A DNA stretch of 64,000 nucleotides from positions 124,001 to 188,000 of the forward strand of contig NZ_BDBK01000002.1 in the NCBI RefSeq assembly GCF_001612945.1, written 5' to 3'. Below, piece after piece: positions 27,015 through 36,529 of this stretch; positions within the stretch are counted from its first letter, which is position 1; the number at the start of each line of letters is the position of its first letter. The position numbers and the translations under genes were made by a program. The notes below the pieces were generated by a model. It was not told where the DNA came from. It searched no databases and saw nothing but the letters and a program-made list of their open reading frames with translations. This DNA is from Nocardia inohanensis NBRC 100128 (lineage in GTDB: Bacteria > Actinomycetota > Actinomycetes > Mycobacteriales > Mycobacteriaceae).

Positions 27015-27401
27015 ATGACGCTCCTGCTTCGCCTGATCATCAACGGTGTGGCCATCTGGCTCGCCGCCGCCTGGGTGGGCGATATCGATATCGTGACACC
27101 CCCGGACAACGACACCACCACCGCCAGGCTGATCGTGGTCGCCATCGCGGCGGTGGTATTCGCCGTCGTCAACGCGGTGGTCAAGCCCATCATCAAGTTG
27201 CTGTCGCTGCCGTTGGTGGTCGTGACGCTGGGCCTGTTCCTGCTGGTGATCAATGCCCTGATGCTGTGGCTGACCTCGAAGATCACCGAGACCACCGATT
27301 ACCAGTTGCACGTCAACGGGTTCTGGGCCGCCGTGCTGGGCGGCATCATCATCTCGCTGGTGAACTGGATTCTCGGGATCCTGGTGCCGGACAACGATTA
27401 G
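27015..27401 (+). CDS. Phage-holin-family (PF04020-like) membrane protein
   Basis: 128 residues with four membrane segments: [54 protein letters not shown] and [21 protein letters not shown]. The [15 protein letters not shown] stretch is typical of the chromosomal YvlD/holin-IV family. Despite the name there are no phage genes nearby, so a general membrane role is likely. It converges with menA with a few bases of overlap. Confidence 0.75.
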   Translation: MTLLLRLIINGVAIWLAAAWVGDIDIVTPPDNDTTTARLIVVAIAAVVFAVVNAVVKPIIKLLSLPLVVVTLGLFLLVINALMLWLTSKITETTDYQLHVNGFWAAVLGGIIISLVNWILGILVPDND

Positions 27402-28267
27402 GAAAGGGTCAGGACGGCCGCGGTCGCGAGCGACCAGACCAGCAGGGCCAGGCCGGTTCCCGCCAGGGCGGGGATCAGGCCGGGTCCGTTCTTGCCGGTG
27501 CGCACCGGTTCGTTGGCTTTGAACGCCAGGGGGAGGGCGATCAGGCCCGCCAGCGCCCACGGGGTGCGGGCCACGAGCGCCAGGCTCATCACGAACGGGA
27601 CCGTGATCAGCACCAGATGCAGAGTGCGGGTGCGGGTATCGCCGAGCTTGACGGCGAGGGTGGTCTTGCCGGTCACCGAATCGGTGGGGATATCGCGCAG
27701 GTTGTTGGTGACCAGCACCGCGCTGGAGAACGAACCCACCGCCACGGCCCCGGCCAGCCCGGCCCAATCGATCTTCCCGGCCTGGACGAACTCGGTGCCG
27801 AGCACCGCGACCAGACCGAAGAACACGAAGACCGCGATCTCACCGAAACCGCTGTAGCCGTACGGGTTCCGGCCGCCGGTGTAGAACCAGGCCCCCGCCA
27901 GGCAGGCCGCGCCGACGATCAGCAGCCACCAGGCGCTGGTCGCCACCAGCACCAGGCCCACGATCGCGCCGAGCACCAGGCAGCCGATGGCGGCATTGCG
28001 TACGGCGGCCGGAGATGCCAGCTTGGAACCGACCAGCCGCAACGGGCCCACTCGATCGTCGTCGGTGCCGCGAATGCCGTCGGAGTAGTCGTTGGCGTAG
28101 TTCACGCCGATGATCAGCGCCACCGAAAGCAGCAGGCACAGCGCCGCTTTCCACCAGTTCGCGCCGTCGATCGAGGCCGCCGCCCCCGTGCCGACCAGGA
28201 CCGGGGCGACCGCGTTCGGAAGTGTGCGCGGCCGCGCGCCCTCGATCCACTGTGCTGCTGTAGCCAT
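27398..28267 (-). CDS. menA: 1,4-dihydroxy-2-naphthoate polyprenyltransferase
   Basis: 289-residue UbiA-superfamily enzyme that attaches the polyprenyl chain to DHNA to give demethylmenaquinone. It begins [21 protein letters not shown]. The first Asp-rich motif is [16 protein letters not shown], a second lies near [19 protein letters not shown], and eight to nine helices follow. It works with the polyprenyl diphosphate synthase (58223) and MenG (52814). The gene stands apart from the other men genes here. Confidence 0.95.
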   Translation of the reverse strand: MATAAQWIEGARPRTLPNAVAPVLVGTGAAASIDGANWWKAALCLLLSVALIIGVNYANDYSDGIRGTDDDRVGPLRLVGSKLASPAAVRNAAIGCLVLGAIVGLVLVATSAWWLLIVGAACLAGAWFYTGGRNPYGYSGFGEIAVFVFFGLVAVLGTEFVQAGKIDWAGLAGAVAVGSFSSAVLVTNNLRDIPTDSVTGKTTLAVKLGDTRTRTLHLVLITVPFVMSLALVARTPWALAGLIALPLAFKANEPVRTGKNGPGLIPALAGTGLALLVWSLATAAVLTLS

Positions 28268-28327
28268 GCACCGCAGCCTAGTGCGCGGGGCGAGCCCGGC
28301 GCTGCCCCGCGCGAGGTGACGTCGGGA

Positions 28328-28783
28328 TCAGACTTCGGCCGCGGCCTTCAGCTGCGCCAGGCCCTTCTCGAAGTCGTTGCCCACCATGCGATCCATCGGG
28401 ATGAAACGGCCGAGCAGCGCCATCGGGCCGCTGTGCCGTCCGGTCATGCGCCAGGTCACGGCGGTGGCATCGCCCCGCGGGGCGAATTCGAAGGTGACGT
28501 CGTTGGTCGCTTTCCAGGGCTTCTCGAAACGCAGGCGAATACCGATGGCCTCCGAGGTCGCCGAGGTGATCTCCATGTCACCCTTGCCGGCCTTGCGGTT
28601 GCCGTTCCAGGAATACCGGGCGCCGATACCGCGATCGGCTCCGCTGTACACGCGCTCCATATTCGGGTCCATGCCCTCCCACGGCGACCACTTCCGCCAC
28701 TGGTGGAAGTCGTCGATGAGCGCCTGGACCTGCCCGGGATCGGCCTTGATGACCGTTTCCCGCTGGATGTCGAATTCGGCCAT
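28328..28783 (-). CDS. SRPBCC (START-like) family protein
   Basis: 151 residues, MAEFDIQRETVIKADPGQVQALIDDF followed by FHQWRKWSPWEGMDPNMERVY: a polyketide-cyclase/START-like fold with a hydrophobic ligand cavity. FEFAPRGDATAVTWRMTG and a C-terminal helix (VGNDFEKGLAQLKA) complete the fold. The ligand is unknown. ATG 28783. Divergent from the large BTAD regulator. Confidence 0.82.
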   Translation of the reverse strand: MAEFDIQRETVIKADPGQVQALIDDFHQWRKWSPWEGMDPNMERVYSGADRGIGARYSWNGNRKAGKGDMEITSATSEAIGIRLRFEKPWKATNDVTFEFAPRGDATAVTWRMTGRHSGPMALLGRFIPMDRMVGNDFEKGLAQLKAAAEV

Positions 28784-28862
28784 GCGCCGAGCCTAGGCGA
28801 CCGCACCGGCAGATCGGCCGAATCCGGCGACGGCATCGCCGCTCACCTACGATTGGCAAGGA

Positions 28863-31800
28863 ATGTATTCGCAAACAGGCAGTTCTGGTGCCGGGAACAC
28901 CCGGCCGGTTACCGCGCACCACGCGGTCCTGGTGGCCCTGCTGGGCGAGGTCGCGCTGCGCCGCGACGGCGTGCTCGTACCCGTACCCGGAACTCGCGCG
29001 CGCCTGCTGGTCGCCGCCCTCGCCACCCATCCGGGCCGCAGCCGCAATGCCCAGGCACTGATCGACGACGTCTGGGGTGACGAACCGCCACGCGCACCCA
29101 TGAACGCCCTGCACACCCAGGTCTCGCGACTACGTTCGGCGCTGCCCGAGGGCGTGCTGGAAATCGGGCCCGCCGGGTATCGGCTGGTTCTCGCACCCGA
29201 ACAGATCGACCTGACCTTGGCCCAGCGGCTGGAAAAGCAGGCCCGCCAAGCCCATTCGGCGGGCGACGACGCCGGCTGCCTCGAATACGTGACCGCCGCC
29301 CGCGAGCTGTGGCGCGGCGAACCCGGCGCCGACCTGCCGCCCGGCCCCGTCGCCGACGAGCTGGCCGGTCTCGCCGCGACGCGCGCACGGGCCCTCGACA
29401 GCCTCGAACTGGCGGCGCGCGAAACCCTGGGCGATCTCGTCGGCGCGACCGAGCTGGCCCGCCGGACCGCGGCTGCCGACCCCTTCGACGAACCCGCCCA
29501 CGCCACCCTCATGCGCCTGCTCGCCACCGCCGGCCGCACCAACGAGGCCCTCGACGTATTCGCTTCGCTGCGTACGCGATTGGTAGACCAGCTCGGCGCG
29601 GACCCCGGTCCCGCCCTGGTCGCCATGAATACCGCCATCCTGCGCGGCGAACCGCTACCGGGTGCGCTCCCGCCCGCCGATGGTCAGCAGGGCACGGGTG
29701 CGCCTTCCGGGGACGCGGCCGGTGTGGGCGAACCCGCGACGGGTCGGGCCCCGGCGGGGTCGTCCGGGGCCGGTGCGACGGGCAAACTCGGCGCGGCGGT
29801 ATACGGTAACGGGGCGGCGACCGGCTGGGATTCGGATTATCTTGCCGCGCATGATGATACCGGCGTTCCCATGGTGGCGATCGGGTTGCGGGTCGCGCCG
29901 AATCCGCTGCTCGGGCGGGAGGCCGATCTCGCGGCGCTGGAGGGATTGCTGCGCCAGGCGCGGGTGACCACGGTGCTGGGCCCGGGTGGGACCGGGAAGA
30001 CGCGGGTCGCCAATGAGCTGGGGGTTCGCCTTTCGGTGGAGAAGACGGTGGCGCTGGTCGAATTGGCTTCGCTGCGACCGGATCCCGGCGGGGTGGGCGA
30101 GACGCGGATCGAGATCGAGGCCGCCATCGCGGCCACGCTCGGGGTGGGGGAGCTGAATCGGGATTCGAATGTATTGCGGCCCAATCGATCCCGGGATATC
30201 CGGGTGCGGTTGCGGGAGGCGCTGGCCTCGCGGCCGATGTTGCTGATTCTGGACAACTGTGAGCATCTGGTCGAAGCGGTGGCCGAGGTGGTGGCGGATC
30301 TGGTCGGAGTGACCAGCCAGCTGACGGTGCTGACGACCAGCCGGGCTCCACTGGAGATCTCCGCCGAGACCGTTTACCCGTTGCCGCCGTTGCTGATCGA
30401 TTCGGCCGGATCGCCGGCCACGGAACTGTTCTCGGCGCGGGCGCGGGCGGTGCGGCCGTCGGTGCGGCTGGATCCGGAGGTGGTGGCGCGACTGTGTCAC
30501 ACCCTGGACGGTTTGCCGCTGGCCATCGAGCTCGCGGCGGCACGGGTGCGGACCATGAGCGTGGAGGAGATCGAATCCCGGCTCGATCGCCGATTCACCT
30601 TGCTGCGCAGCGGAGATCGTGGTTCGCCGCAGCGGCATCGCACGCTGCACGCGGTGATCGAGTGGAGCTGGAATCTGCTCGACACCGAACAACGGGTGGC
30701 CATGCGCCGCCTGTGCCGGTTCCCGGCCGGATTCACGCTCGCGGCCGCGGAAGCCGTCTGCGCCGGAACCGAAATCCTGGACGCCGCAACGGCTGTCGAC
30801 GGTCTGGTGAGTCAATCACTGCTCTCCGTGATCGGTGAGGATCAGGACGGGGTGGAGAGCACCCGCTACCGGATGCTGGAAACCGTGCGCGAATTCGGTG
30901 AGGAACAGCTCGCCTTCGCCGGGGAAGCGGAACTGGTCATGCGCCGGATGTCCGAGTGGGGCATTGCGTTCGCGCTGGAGGCCGCCCGCCGGTATCCGAC
31001 CGAGGACCAGATTCTGGCGGTGCTGGCCACCGTCGCCGAGATCGACAACCTGGTCGCCGTGCTGCGCTACGCACTCGACCGCGGCGACACGCGCACGGTG
31101 CACACGGTGTATCCCTTGCTGGCCGGCCTGTGGGTGATGCGCGGCGCGCACGTGGAATTGCTGAGCTGGGCGCCTCGAATCATGGCCCTGCCCTTGTACA
31201 TCGGGGTGGAGTCCAACGAGGAAGCCGATCTGCTCATGTTCGGTCAGTTGGTCCTCGGCCTGCACATGATGTTCATCAGCGGCGGGACCGGTGGTCTGCG
31301 CGGCGTGGGCACGGTGCGCGCCCGCATCAAGCAGCTGCTGCATTCCGGCCTGCCCTTCACGCCGGTATTCCGGTACCTCGGTGAGCTGGCCACCATGGAT
31401 GTGCGCGGTGGCTCCTGGGCGCTGGCCCGCAAGCTCTGCACGGGCGCCCGCGCGACCGACCGGGCCAGCCGGGTCGCGGCGCTGCTGTTGCGTGCCAACC
31501 TGCGTGAGAACTCCGGGGACGTATACGGATCCATCCGCGATGCCGAGCTCGCCCTGCACGCCGGTATCAGCGCGGACACCTGGGGCACCGCCATGGTCAG
31601 CCAGCATCTCGGCAGCATGTACGGCCAGTCGGCGCGCTATGCCGACTCCGTCGACTACTACCGCCGCGCGGCCGACCTCATGAATCGCCTGCACGCGTAC
31701 GAAGAGAGCGTCGAACTCCGCAGTTATCTGGCGGTCTCGCTGGCCGGTGTCGGAAAGGTGGAACAGGCGCGCCGGGAACTCGAACCGCTGATGGGCATGG

Positions 31801-32384
31801 TGGGCGTCGCCCGGTCACTGGAACGGTCCAGCCTCGAACCGAATCATCGCCGGGCGGTCGTCACCTCCGGTCTGGCGGAAGTCGAACTGGCCGAAGGGAA
31901 TATCGAGACCGGGCTGCTGCGGTACCGGCGGGTGCTGGCACTGCTGGATTGGCCCAGCGGCGGGCTCTCGCCCGGACCCGGCGAACTGATGCTCGCCTCC
32001 GCGGTGGTCGATGCCTACGTGGTGCACGGGCACGCCGACGAGGTGCACAAGCTGGTCGTGCAGCTGGCCGATCTGGCGGTGGTGCGGCTGGCCCAGTACT
32101 GGGACCTGCCGCAGATCGGCGCGGTCTCGTGCGCGATCGGCACCTATCTGCTGGCCATGGGCGAATTTCGCGAGCAGGGTCTCCAGATGATCGCGCTGGC
32201 TCCGAGAGTCGTCGCCCGGCAGGATTACCCGTCGATGCGTCTGCAACGGCACCTGGACCTGCACCGTCCGGTGCTCGGCGACGAACGCATCGCGGCGGCC
32301 CTGGAATCGACCGCGCACCTGGGGCGTCGCGCCGCCGCCGAGCGAATCATGGAGCTGGTGAACGAATTCCACGCCCGGCAGTAG
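28863..32384 (+). CDS. Large AfsR/BTAD-type regulator with NB-ARC ATPase and TPR-like C-terminus
   Basis: 1,173 residues. The N-terminal winged helix (~15-95, VALLGEVALRRDGVLVPVPG, then DDVWGDEPPRAPMNALHTQVSRLRSAL) is OmpR/SARP-like. A bacterial transcriptional activation domain spans ~100-255. A Gly/Ala-rich linker leads to an NB-ARC STAND ATPase with P-loop VLGPGGTGKTRVANELG (~370-386), Walker B MLLILDNCEHLVEAV and a GLPLAIELAAARVRTM sensor motif. The remaining ~500 residues are helical, TPR-like. Single-gene SARP/STAND regulators switch on nucleotide-dependent oligomerisation. No secondary-metabolite cluster is beside it, so the target is unknown. Confidence 0.88.
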   Translation: MYSQTGSSGAGNTRPVTAHHAVLVALLGEVALRRDGVLVPVPGTRARLLVAALATHPGRSRNAQALIDDVWGDEPPRAPMNALHTQVSRLRSALPEGVLEIGPAGYRLVLAPEQIDLTLAQRLEKQARQAHSAGDDAGCLEYVTAARELWRGEPGADLPPGPVADELAGLAATRARALDSLELAARETLGDLVGATELARRTAAADPFDEPAHATLMRLLATAGRTNEALDVFASLRTRLVDQLGADPGPALVAMNTAILRGEPLPGALPPADGQQGTGAPSGDAAGVGEPATGRAPAGSSGAGATGKLGAAVYGNGAATGWDSDYLAAHDDTGVPMVAIGLRVAPNPLLGREADLAALEGLLRQARVTTVLGPGGTGKTRVANELGVRLSVEKTVALVELASLRPDPGGVGETRIEIEAAIAATLGVGELNRDSNVLRPNRSRDIRVRLREALASRPMLLILDNCEHLVEAVAEVVADLVGVTSQLTVLTTSRAPLEISAETVYPLPPLLIDSAGSPATELFSARARAVRPSVRLDPEVVARLCHTLDGLPLAIELAAARVRTMSVEEIESRLDRRFTLLRSGDRGSPQRHRTLHAVIEWSWNLLDTEQRVAMRRLCRFPAGFTLAAAEAVCAGTEILDAATAVDGLVSQSLLSVIGEDQDGVESTRYRMLETVREFGEEQLAFAGEAELVMRRMSEWGIAFALEAARRYPTEDQILAVLATVAEIDNLVAVLRYALDRGDTRTVHTVYPLLAGLWVMRGAHVELLSWAPRIMALPLYIGVESNEEADLLMFGQLVLGLHMMFISGGTGGLRGVGTVRARIKQLLHSGLPFTPVFRYLGELATMDVRGGSWALARKLCTGARATDRASRVAALLLRANLRENSGDVYGSIRDAELALHAGISADTWGTAMVSQHLGSMYGQSARYADSVDYYRRAADLMNRLHAYEESVELRSYLAVSLAGVGKVEQARRELEPLMGMVGVARSLERSSLEPNHRRAVVTSGLAEVELAEGNIETGLLRYRRVLALLDWPSGGLSPGPGELMLASAVVDAYVVHGHADEVHKLVVQLADLAVVRLAQYWDLPQIGAVSCAIGTYLLAMGEFREQGLQMIALAPRVVARQDYPSMRLQRHLDLHRPVLGDERIAAALESTAHLGRRAAAERIMELVNEFHARQ

Positions 32385-32392
32385 ACCGGCGT

Positions 32393-33268
32393 TCAGGCGT
32401 CCTCGAGCTGTCGTCGCTCCGGGCTTCCGGTCTCCGCTTCGGCCGCGCCGTCGGTGCGGAGCAGCCGCCGAGCCACCGCGCCGAGGGCGACCGCGCCGGC
32501 GATCAATAGCACCGTGCTGTCGGAGACTGCCGAGCCGAGCCGCTGCACCGCCGATTCCAGCTGGAATTCGGTGTCCGCGTTCACTATTCCGGGGAGCGCG
32601 GACGCACCGTCGAAGAGCAGGAAGACCGCGCCCAGCACGATGAAGAAGCCGCCCGACAGCAGCGAGGTGGTGTGCAGCTGGAGCCTGCCGAGCTGGAAAC
32701 TGCGGCCGCGCAACCACCCTCGCCTACCCAGACCGTAGCGGTCCCACAGCGATGCCATGACGAACAGCGGAGCGGCCAGGCCGAGAGCGTAGACGGCCAG
32801 CAGGATGCCGCCCTGGACCGGTGAGCCGCCGACGGCCGCCACGGCGAGGATCGAACCGAGAATCGGCCCGGCGCAGAAGCCCGCAAGGCCGTAGACCAGG
32901 CCGAGCAGGTAGACCGGGCCGGTGCGTTCGGGACGGCCCTGTCGGGCGGCGGCGCGCTGAGCGAAGCCGAAACCGAAACCGCGGCCGCAGATCTGGAGCA
33001 GACCCATTGCGATGACGGTCCAGCCGCCGATGGTGATCAGCAGCTCGCGATGCCCCGAAAGCAGCTGTCCGGCAAAGGATCCCGCGATGCCCAGCGGCAC
33101 CAAGGTGGTGGCCAGGCCGAGGTAGAACACACCGGTGCGGGCCAGTAGCTTGCCTTGCGATTGGAACGAATAGGCGAAGAAGCTGGGCAGCAGCAGTGCG
33201 CTGCACGGGCTCAGCAACGCCAGCAGCCCGCCGAGGAAGGCGGCGAAATAGCCGACGGTGCCGCTCAT
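32393..33268 (-). CDS. CcdA/DsbD-type membrane electron transporter, second copy
   Basis: 291 residues, six to eight helices. The redox cysteines are Cys22 in LLALLSPCSALLLPSFF and another in AGFCAGPILGSILAV, the CcdA pattern. The C-terminal ~80 residues extend past the usual fold with a further helix and an acidic tail. The start overlaps the stop of the DsbA-type gene (ATGA), so the two form a thiol-redox pair distinct from the cytochrome c CcdA at 18,571. Confidence 0.86.
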   Translation of the reverse strand: MSGTVGYFAAFLGGLLALLSPCSALLLPSFFAYSFQSQGKLLARTGVFYLGLATTLVPLGIAGSFAGQLLSGHRELLITIGGWTVIAMGLLQICGRGFGFGFAQRAAARQGRPERTGPVYLLGLVYGLAGFCAGPILGSILAVAAVGGSPVQGGILLAVYALGLAAPLFVMASLWDRYGLGRRGWLRGRSFQLGRLQLHTTSLLSGGFFIVLGAVFLLFDGASALPGIVNADTEFQLESAVQRLGSAVSDSTVLLIAGAVALGAVARRLLRTDGAAEAETGSPERRQLEDA

Positions 33269-34020
33269 TCCTGACCGTCCCGGGCGGCCAGTTCGATCAC
33301 AGCCTGGAACTGCTCGATCGGCTGCGCGCCCAGCACCGGGCGGCCGTTGATCAGGAAGGCGGGCGTGGAGGACACACCCAGCGAGTACGCCTCGGTGACA
33401 TCCCGCTGCACCGCGGCGGCCGCGGCGGGCGAATCCAGATCGGTCCGGAACTTGGCGATATCGGGCACGCCGGCCTGTTCGGCCAGCTCCGCCATGCGAT
33501 CGGGCGTCAGCGCGCCGGTGTTCTTCTTCTCCGGTGCGTTCGCCATCAGGGTGTCGTGGAATTCCCAGAACTTGCCCTGCTGCCCGGCCGCCCACGCGGC
33601 GTGTGCCGCGGTCGTGGACTCCTCGCCGAAGATCGGATAGTTGCGCCATTCGATGCGCAGCACGCCCTTGTCCACATAGTCGGCGATGAGCTGCGGTTCG
33701 ATCTTGCGGCCGAAGGTGCGGCAGAACGGGCACTGGAAATCGGAGTACTCGACCATCACCACGGGCGCGTCCGCGCGGCCCTGGGCGAGCGGATCGGCGG
33801 CGTCGCGCCGGGCCAGCTTCGCCAGTTCCGCGTACCGGGGATCGACCGCGGCAGCGGACTGCTGCGATGCGGCATCGGCTTTCTCGCCATCGCTCATTTG
33901 GAACACGGCAATACCGAGCAATACGGCGGCGGCCACCAATGCCGCTCCGCCGAGCCATTTCCGATCGACGCCCGGGGTTTTTCGGGCAGGGGACTTTCGA
34001 GCAGCGCTCTTTCGAGACAT
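33265..34020 (-). CDS. Membrane-anchored DsbA-family thiol oxidoreductase
   Basis: 251 residues. A basic N-terminus (MSRKSAARKSPARKT) and a signal-anchor helix (WLGGAALVAAAVLLGIAVF, ~22-40) precede a DsbA/DsbG-like thioredoxin domain with YSDFQCPFCRTFG (Cys97 and Cys100) and cis-Pro SSTPAFLINGRPV. It should handle disulfides outside the membrane with the coupled CcdA-like protein. Direction (oxidase or reductase) cannot be told; partnership with a CcdA protein favours a reductive or isomerase role. Confidence 0.86.
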   Translation of the reverse strand: MSRKSAARKSPARKTPGVDRKWLGGAALVAAAVLLGIAVFQMSDGEKADAASQQSAAAVDPRYAELAKLARRDAADPLAQGRADAPVVMVEYSDFQCPFCRTFGRKIEPQLIADYVDKGVLRIEWRNYPIFGEESTTAAHAAWAAGQQGKFWEFHDTLMANAPEKKNTGALTPDRMAELAEQAGVPDIAKFRTDLDSPAAAAAVQRDVTEAYSLGVSSTPAFLINGRPVLGAQPIEQFQAVIELAARDGQE

Positions 34021-34095
34021 GGGAATACTCCTGAACGGCGACTATCCGAATCGGGGATGAATGCGCGGACGGCACGGAGAATCGTGCCGGATCAT

Positions 34096-34509
34096 CTAAA
34101 TGATCAGCACCGTCGTCAGATGGGGAGCCGCCACCGGCACGGCGGGTGCGCGCGGCCGGGCGTCGATCGAAAGTCTTTGCTGCGGGGTGAATTCCGGAAC
34201 CATGCTGGTGACCGGCGTGATCAGCTGGTCACCGGCCGCCCGCGGCGGTGCGGCGAGGGGTGCGATGGGATCGGCCGCGCCGGGATCGCGCTTACCGCAG
34301 GCCGGTGTGGTGTCGAGCACCACATGCGACAGTCCCGAGGAAACCGAGTATTCCCCGGTGCCCATCGAAACCTGTTGGGTGGAACCCCATTCCGCCACCG
34401 CCACCAAGAGCCCGAGCACGGTGAGAATTCCGGTGACCAGCACAGCGCGATAGAACCGAACGGACTTTCGGCTCAGCGGGGCGGTGGCGGAATTCACTGG
34501 ACCGACCAT
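34096..34509 (-). CDS. Single-pass envelope protein of unknown function
   Basis: 137 residues from ATG 34509; GTG 34497 is an alternative. One helix (AVLVTGILTVLGLLVAVAEW, ~25-44) anchors an extracytoplasmic Pro/Ala-rich domain with one Cys (TTPACGKRD) and a hydrophobic C-terminus. The 5' end is odd: a 15-bp terminator hairpin ends five bases upstream of the ATG, leaving no Shine-Dalgarno. It could be leaderless or start at the GTG. No family recognised. Confidence 0.5.
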   Translation of the reverse strand: MVGPVNSATAPLSRKSVRFYRAVLVTGILTVLGLLVAVAEWGSTQQVSMGTGEYSVSSGLSHVVLDTTPACGKRDPGAADPIAPLAAPPRAAGDQLITPVTSMVPEFTPQQRLSIDARPRAPAVPVAAPHLTTVLII

Positions 34510-34514
34510 AACAG

Positions 34515-34550
34515 AACGCCCGCCCACCGATTTCCCGGTGGGCGGGCGTT
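34515..34550 (-). terminator. Intrinsic terminator of the ABC-2 exporter operon
   Basis: A perfect 15-bp stem, AACGCCCGCCCACCG with CGGTGGGCGGGCGTT, and a six-base loop. It lies 22 bases beyond the permease stop on the minus strand and abuts the start of the next gene. Confidence 0.85.
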
Positions 34551-34572
34551 TCTCGCTCGACGAGCGGGTTTG

Positions 34573-35412
34573 TCAGGCGCGGCGCATGTAGGCCCGCACC
34601 GCGAGCGGCGCGAAGATGGCGATCACCGCGACCGAACCGACCAGCGACCAGAGCAGGTCGGTGCTGTACACGCCGCCGTTCATCAGATCGCGGGCGGTAT
34701 TGACCATGTAGTAGATCGGATTCACCTTGTTGATGCCCTGCAACCAGCCCGGCATGGTGGAGACCGGAGCGAACGCGCCGGACATGAAGGTGAGCGGGAA
34801 CATGATCATCATCGACATGCCCTGCACCGCGGGGGCGCTCTTGCCGGTGATGCCGATGAGCGCCCAGATCCAGCTGATGGCGAAGGAGCAGAACACCACG
34901 ACCAGCCCGGCGACCAGCACCGCGAGCACGCCGCCGTGCGGACGGTAACCGAGGATCAGGCCCATGGTGATGGTGAGCGTGGTGGCCAGGCCGTAGCGCA
35001 CCATATCGGCGATCAAGGCTCCCGAGAGCGCCGAGATGCGGGCGATGGGCAGGGATTTGAAGCGGTCGAACACGCCCTTGTCCATGTCCTCGCGTAGCTG
35101 GGTGCCGGTGACGACCGAGGTCAGCACCACGGTCTGGACCAGGATGCCGGGGATCAGGATGGGCAGGTAGTCGTGCACGTTGCCGCCGATCGACCCACCG
35201 AAGATGTAGGCGAACAGCGCGGTGAACAGGATCGGCTGCACGGTGACGTCGAACAGCTGTTCCGGATTGTGCTTGATCTTGAGGATGCCCCGGTAGGCCA
35301 TGGTGAGCGAGTTCGCCACCGTCTGCTTGAGCGGAACGTGATTGCTCACCTGGGGAATCGGGGTCTGGACGGCTGCGTGCCGTCCGCTGGGGGCGTCGAG
35401 TGTCGTGGTCAT
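34573..35412 (-). CDS. ABC-2 type exporter permease (DrrB-like)
   Basis: 279 residues. A soluble N-terminus is followed by six helices, including FALFAYIFGGSIG, ILIPGILVQTVVLTSVVTG, LATTLTITMGLILGY and the C-terminal WSLVGSVAVIAIFAPLAV. The GMSMMIMFPLTFMSGAFAPVSTMPGWLQGINKVNPIYYMV block is characteristic of daunorubicin-type permeases. The start overlaps the ATPase stop by four bases. Substrate unknown; lipids or antibiotics are typical for the family. Confidence 0.88.
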   Translation of the reverse strand: MTTTLDAPSGRHAAVQTPIPQVSNHVPLKQTVANSLTMAYRGILKIKHNPEQLFDVTVQPILFTALFAYIFGGSIGGNVHDYLPILIPGILVQTVVLTSVVTGTQLREDMDKGVFDRFKSLPIARISALSGALIADMVRYGLATTLTITMGLILGYRPHGGVLAVLVAGLVVVFCSFAISWIWALIGITGKSAPAVQGMSMMIMFPLTFMSGAFAPVSTMPGWLQGINKVNPIYYMVNTARDLMNGGVYSTDLLWSLVGSVAVIAIFAPLAVRAYMRRA

Positions 35413-36419
35413 GCCGCGCTCCGTTCGGTGCTGTCGTTCTCGTCGTCGGCCCCGTGTCCGGTGAGGGCGAAGAACACTTCGTCCAGGGAGGGCTTGGCGA
35501 CATTGATCTCGTCGATCCGGATGTCGTGCTCGCGCAACCGGATCAGGATGTCGGTGGTGATGGCGGGGTCGGGCAGCGGCGCCGTGATCCGGCCCGCTTC
35601 CGGGCTCACGGTCGCCTCGACGACGCGACCTTCGGCGCGGGAGAGGTACTCGCCCACCAGGATTCGCGCCTCGTCGATCTGCGCGCGGTCGGCCAGGGTC
35701 AGCTGGAGCGCCGAAAGGCCAACGGACGCTTTGAGTTCGTTCGAGGTGCCGTCGGCGATGACCTTGCCGCGATCGATGACCGCGATCCGGTCGGCCAGCT
35801 GATCGGCCTCGTCCAGGTACTGCGTGGTCAGCAGCACCGTGGAACCCTCACGCACCAAGCGGCGGATGGTGTCCCACATCTGGGCGCGGGTGCGCGGATC
35901 CAGACCGGTGGTGGGTTCGTCCAGGAACAGCAGCGGCGGGCGCGAGATCAGGCTGGCGGCCAGGTCGAGCCGGCGCCGCATACCACCGGAGAAGTTCTCC
36001 AGCGGCTTGTCGGCCGCCTCGGTGAGCCCGAACTCCTCCAGCAGTTCGGCCGACTTGCGCCGGGAATCCGCCTTGGACAGCCCGAGCAGCCGGGAGAAGA
36101 TGATCAGATTCTCGGTGGCCGAGAGTTTCTCGTCGACCGAGGCGTACTGACCGGTCACGCCGATCAGCGACCGCACCGCGGTCGGTTCGGCCAGCACATC
36201 CCGCCCGAAGATCCGGGCGCTGCCGCCGTCGGGCCGCAGCAGGGTGGCGAGCATGCGGATGGTCGTGGTCTTGCCGGCTCCGTTGGGACCGAGCACGCCG
36301 TACACAGCCCCCCGCGGAACCGCGAGACTGACGCCGTCGACGGCCCGCTGCTCCCCGAAGACCTTGACCAGTCCGTCCGCCTCGATGGCGAGCGTCTCAG
36401 CAGAGGTGAAAGAAGTCAT
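35409..36419 (-). CDS. ABC transporter ATP-binding protein (DrrA-like)
   Basis: 336 residues from ATG 36419. Walker A GPNGAGKTTTIRML, Q-loop GVTGQYASVDEKLSATENL, signature FSGGMRRRLDLAASLI, Walker B LLFLDEPTTGLDPRTRAQMW and the H-loop region are complete. The C-terminal ~90 residues form the DrrA-type regulatory domain (DEVFFALTGHGADDE). It forms an exporter with the permease encoded next. An in-frame longer start would add 25 basic residues without support. Confidence 0.9.
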   Translation of the reverse strand: MTSFTSAETLAIEADGLVKVFGEQRAVDGVSLAVPRGAVYGVLGPNGAGKTTTIRMLATLLRPDGGSARIFGRDVLAEPTAVRSLIGVTGQYASVDEKLSATENLIIFSRLLGLSKADSRRKSAELLEEFGLTEAADKPLENFSGGMRRRLDLAASLISRPPLLFLDEPTTGLDPRTRAQMWDTIRRLVREGSTVLLTTQYLDEADQLADRIAVIDRGKVIADGTSNELKASVGLSALQLTLADRAQIDEARILVGEYLSRAEGRVVEATVSPEAGRITAPLPDPAITTDILIRLREHDIRIDEINVAKPSLDEVFFALTGHGADDENDSTERSAA

Positions 36420-36529
36420 GCCGAGAACTGTGCGTTCCCGGCCTTTCACCGCCCTTGCACGGCGATTGCGTGGATAACGCAAGCGGGCTTGCACGAGCCT
36501 CCGCCCCTGTCAGGGCAAGGAAGAGGGAG

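Noticed and set aside
27015..27401. Prophage signal from a holin-family protein
   Set aside because: No integrase, terminase or other phage genes nearby; this family is chromosomal in many bacteria.
26816..29080. Plus-strand 754-codon frame across Clp-N, holin-family and menA genes
   Set aside because: Runs through genes on both strands in the wrong frame; no recognisable protein.
33196..35097. Plus-strand open frame of 633 codons opposite the DsbA and permease genes
   Set aside because: Low-complexity His/Gly/Arg translation opposite well-supported genes.
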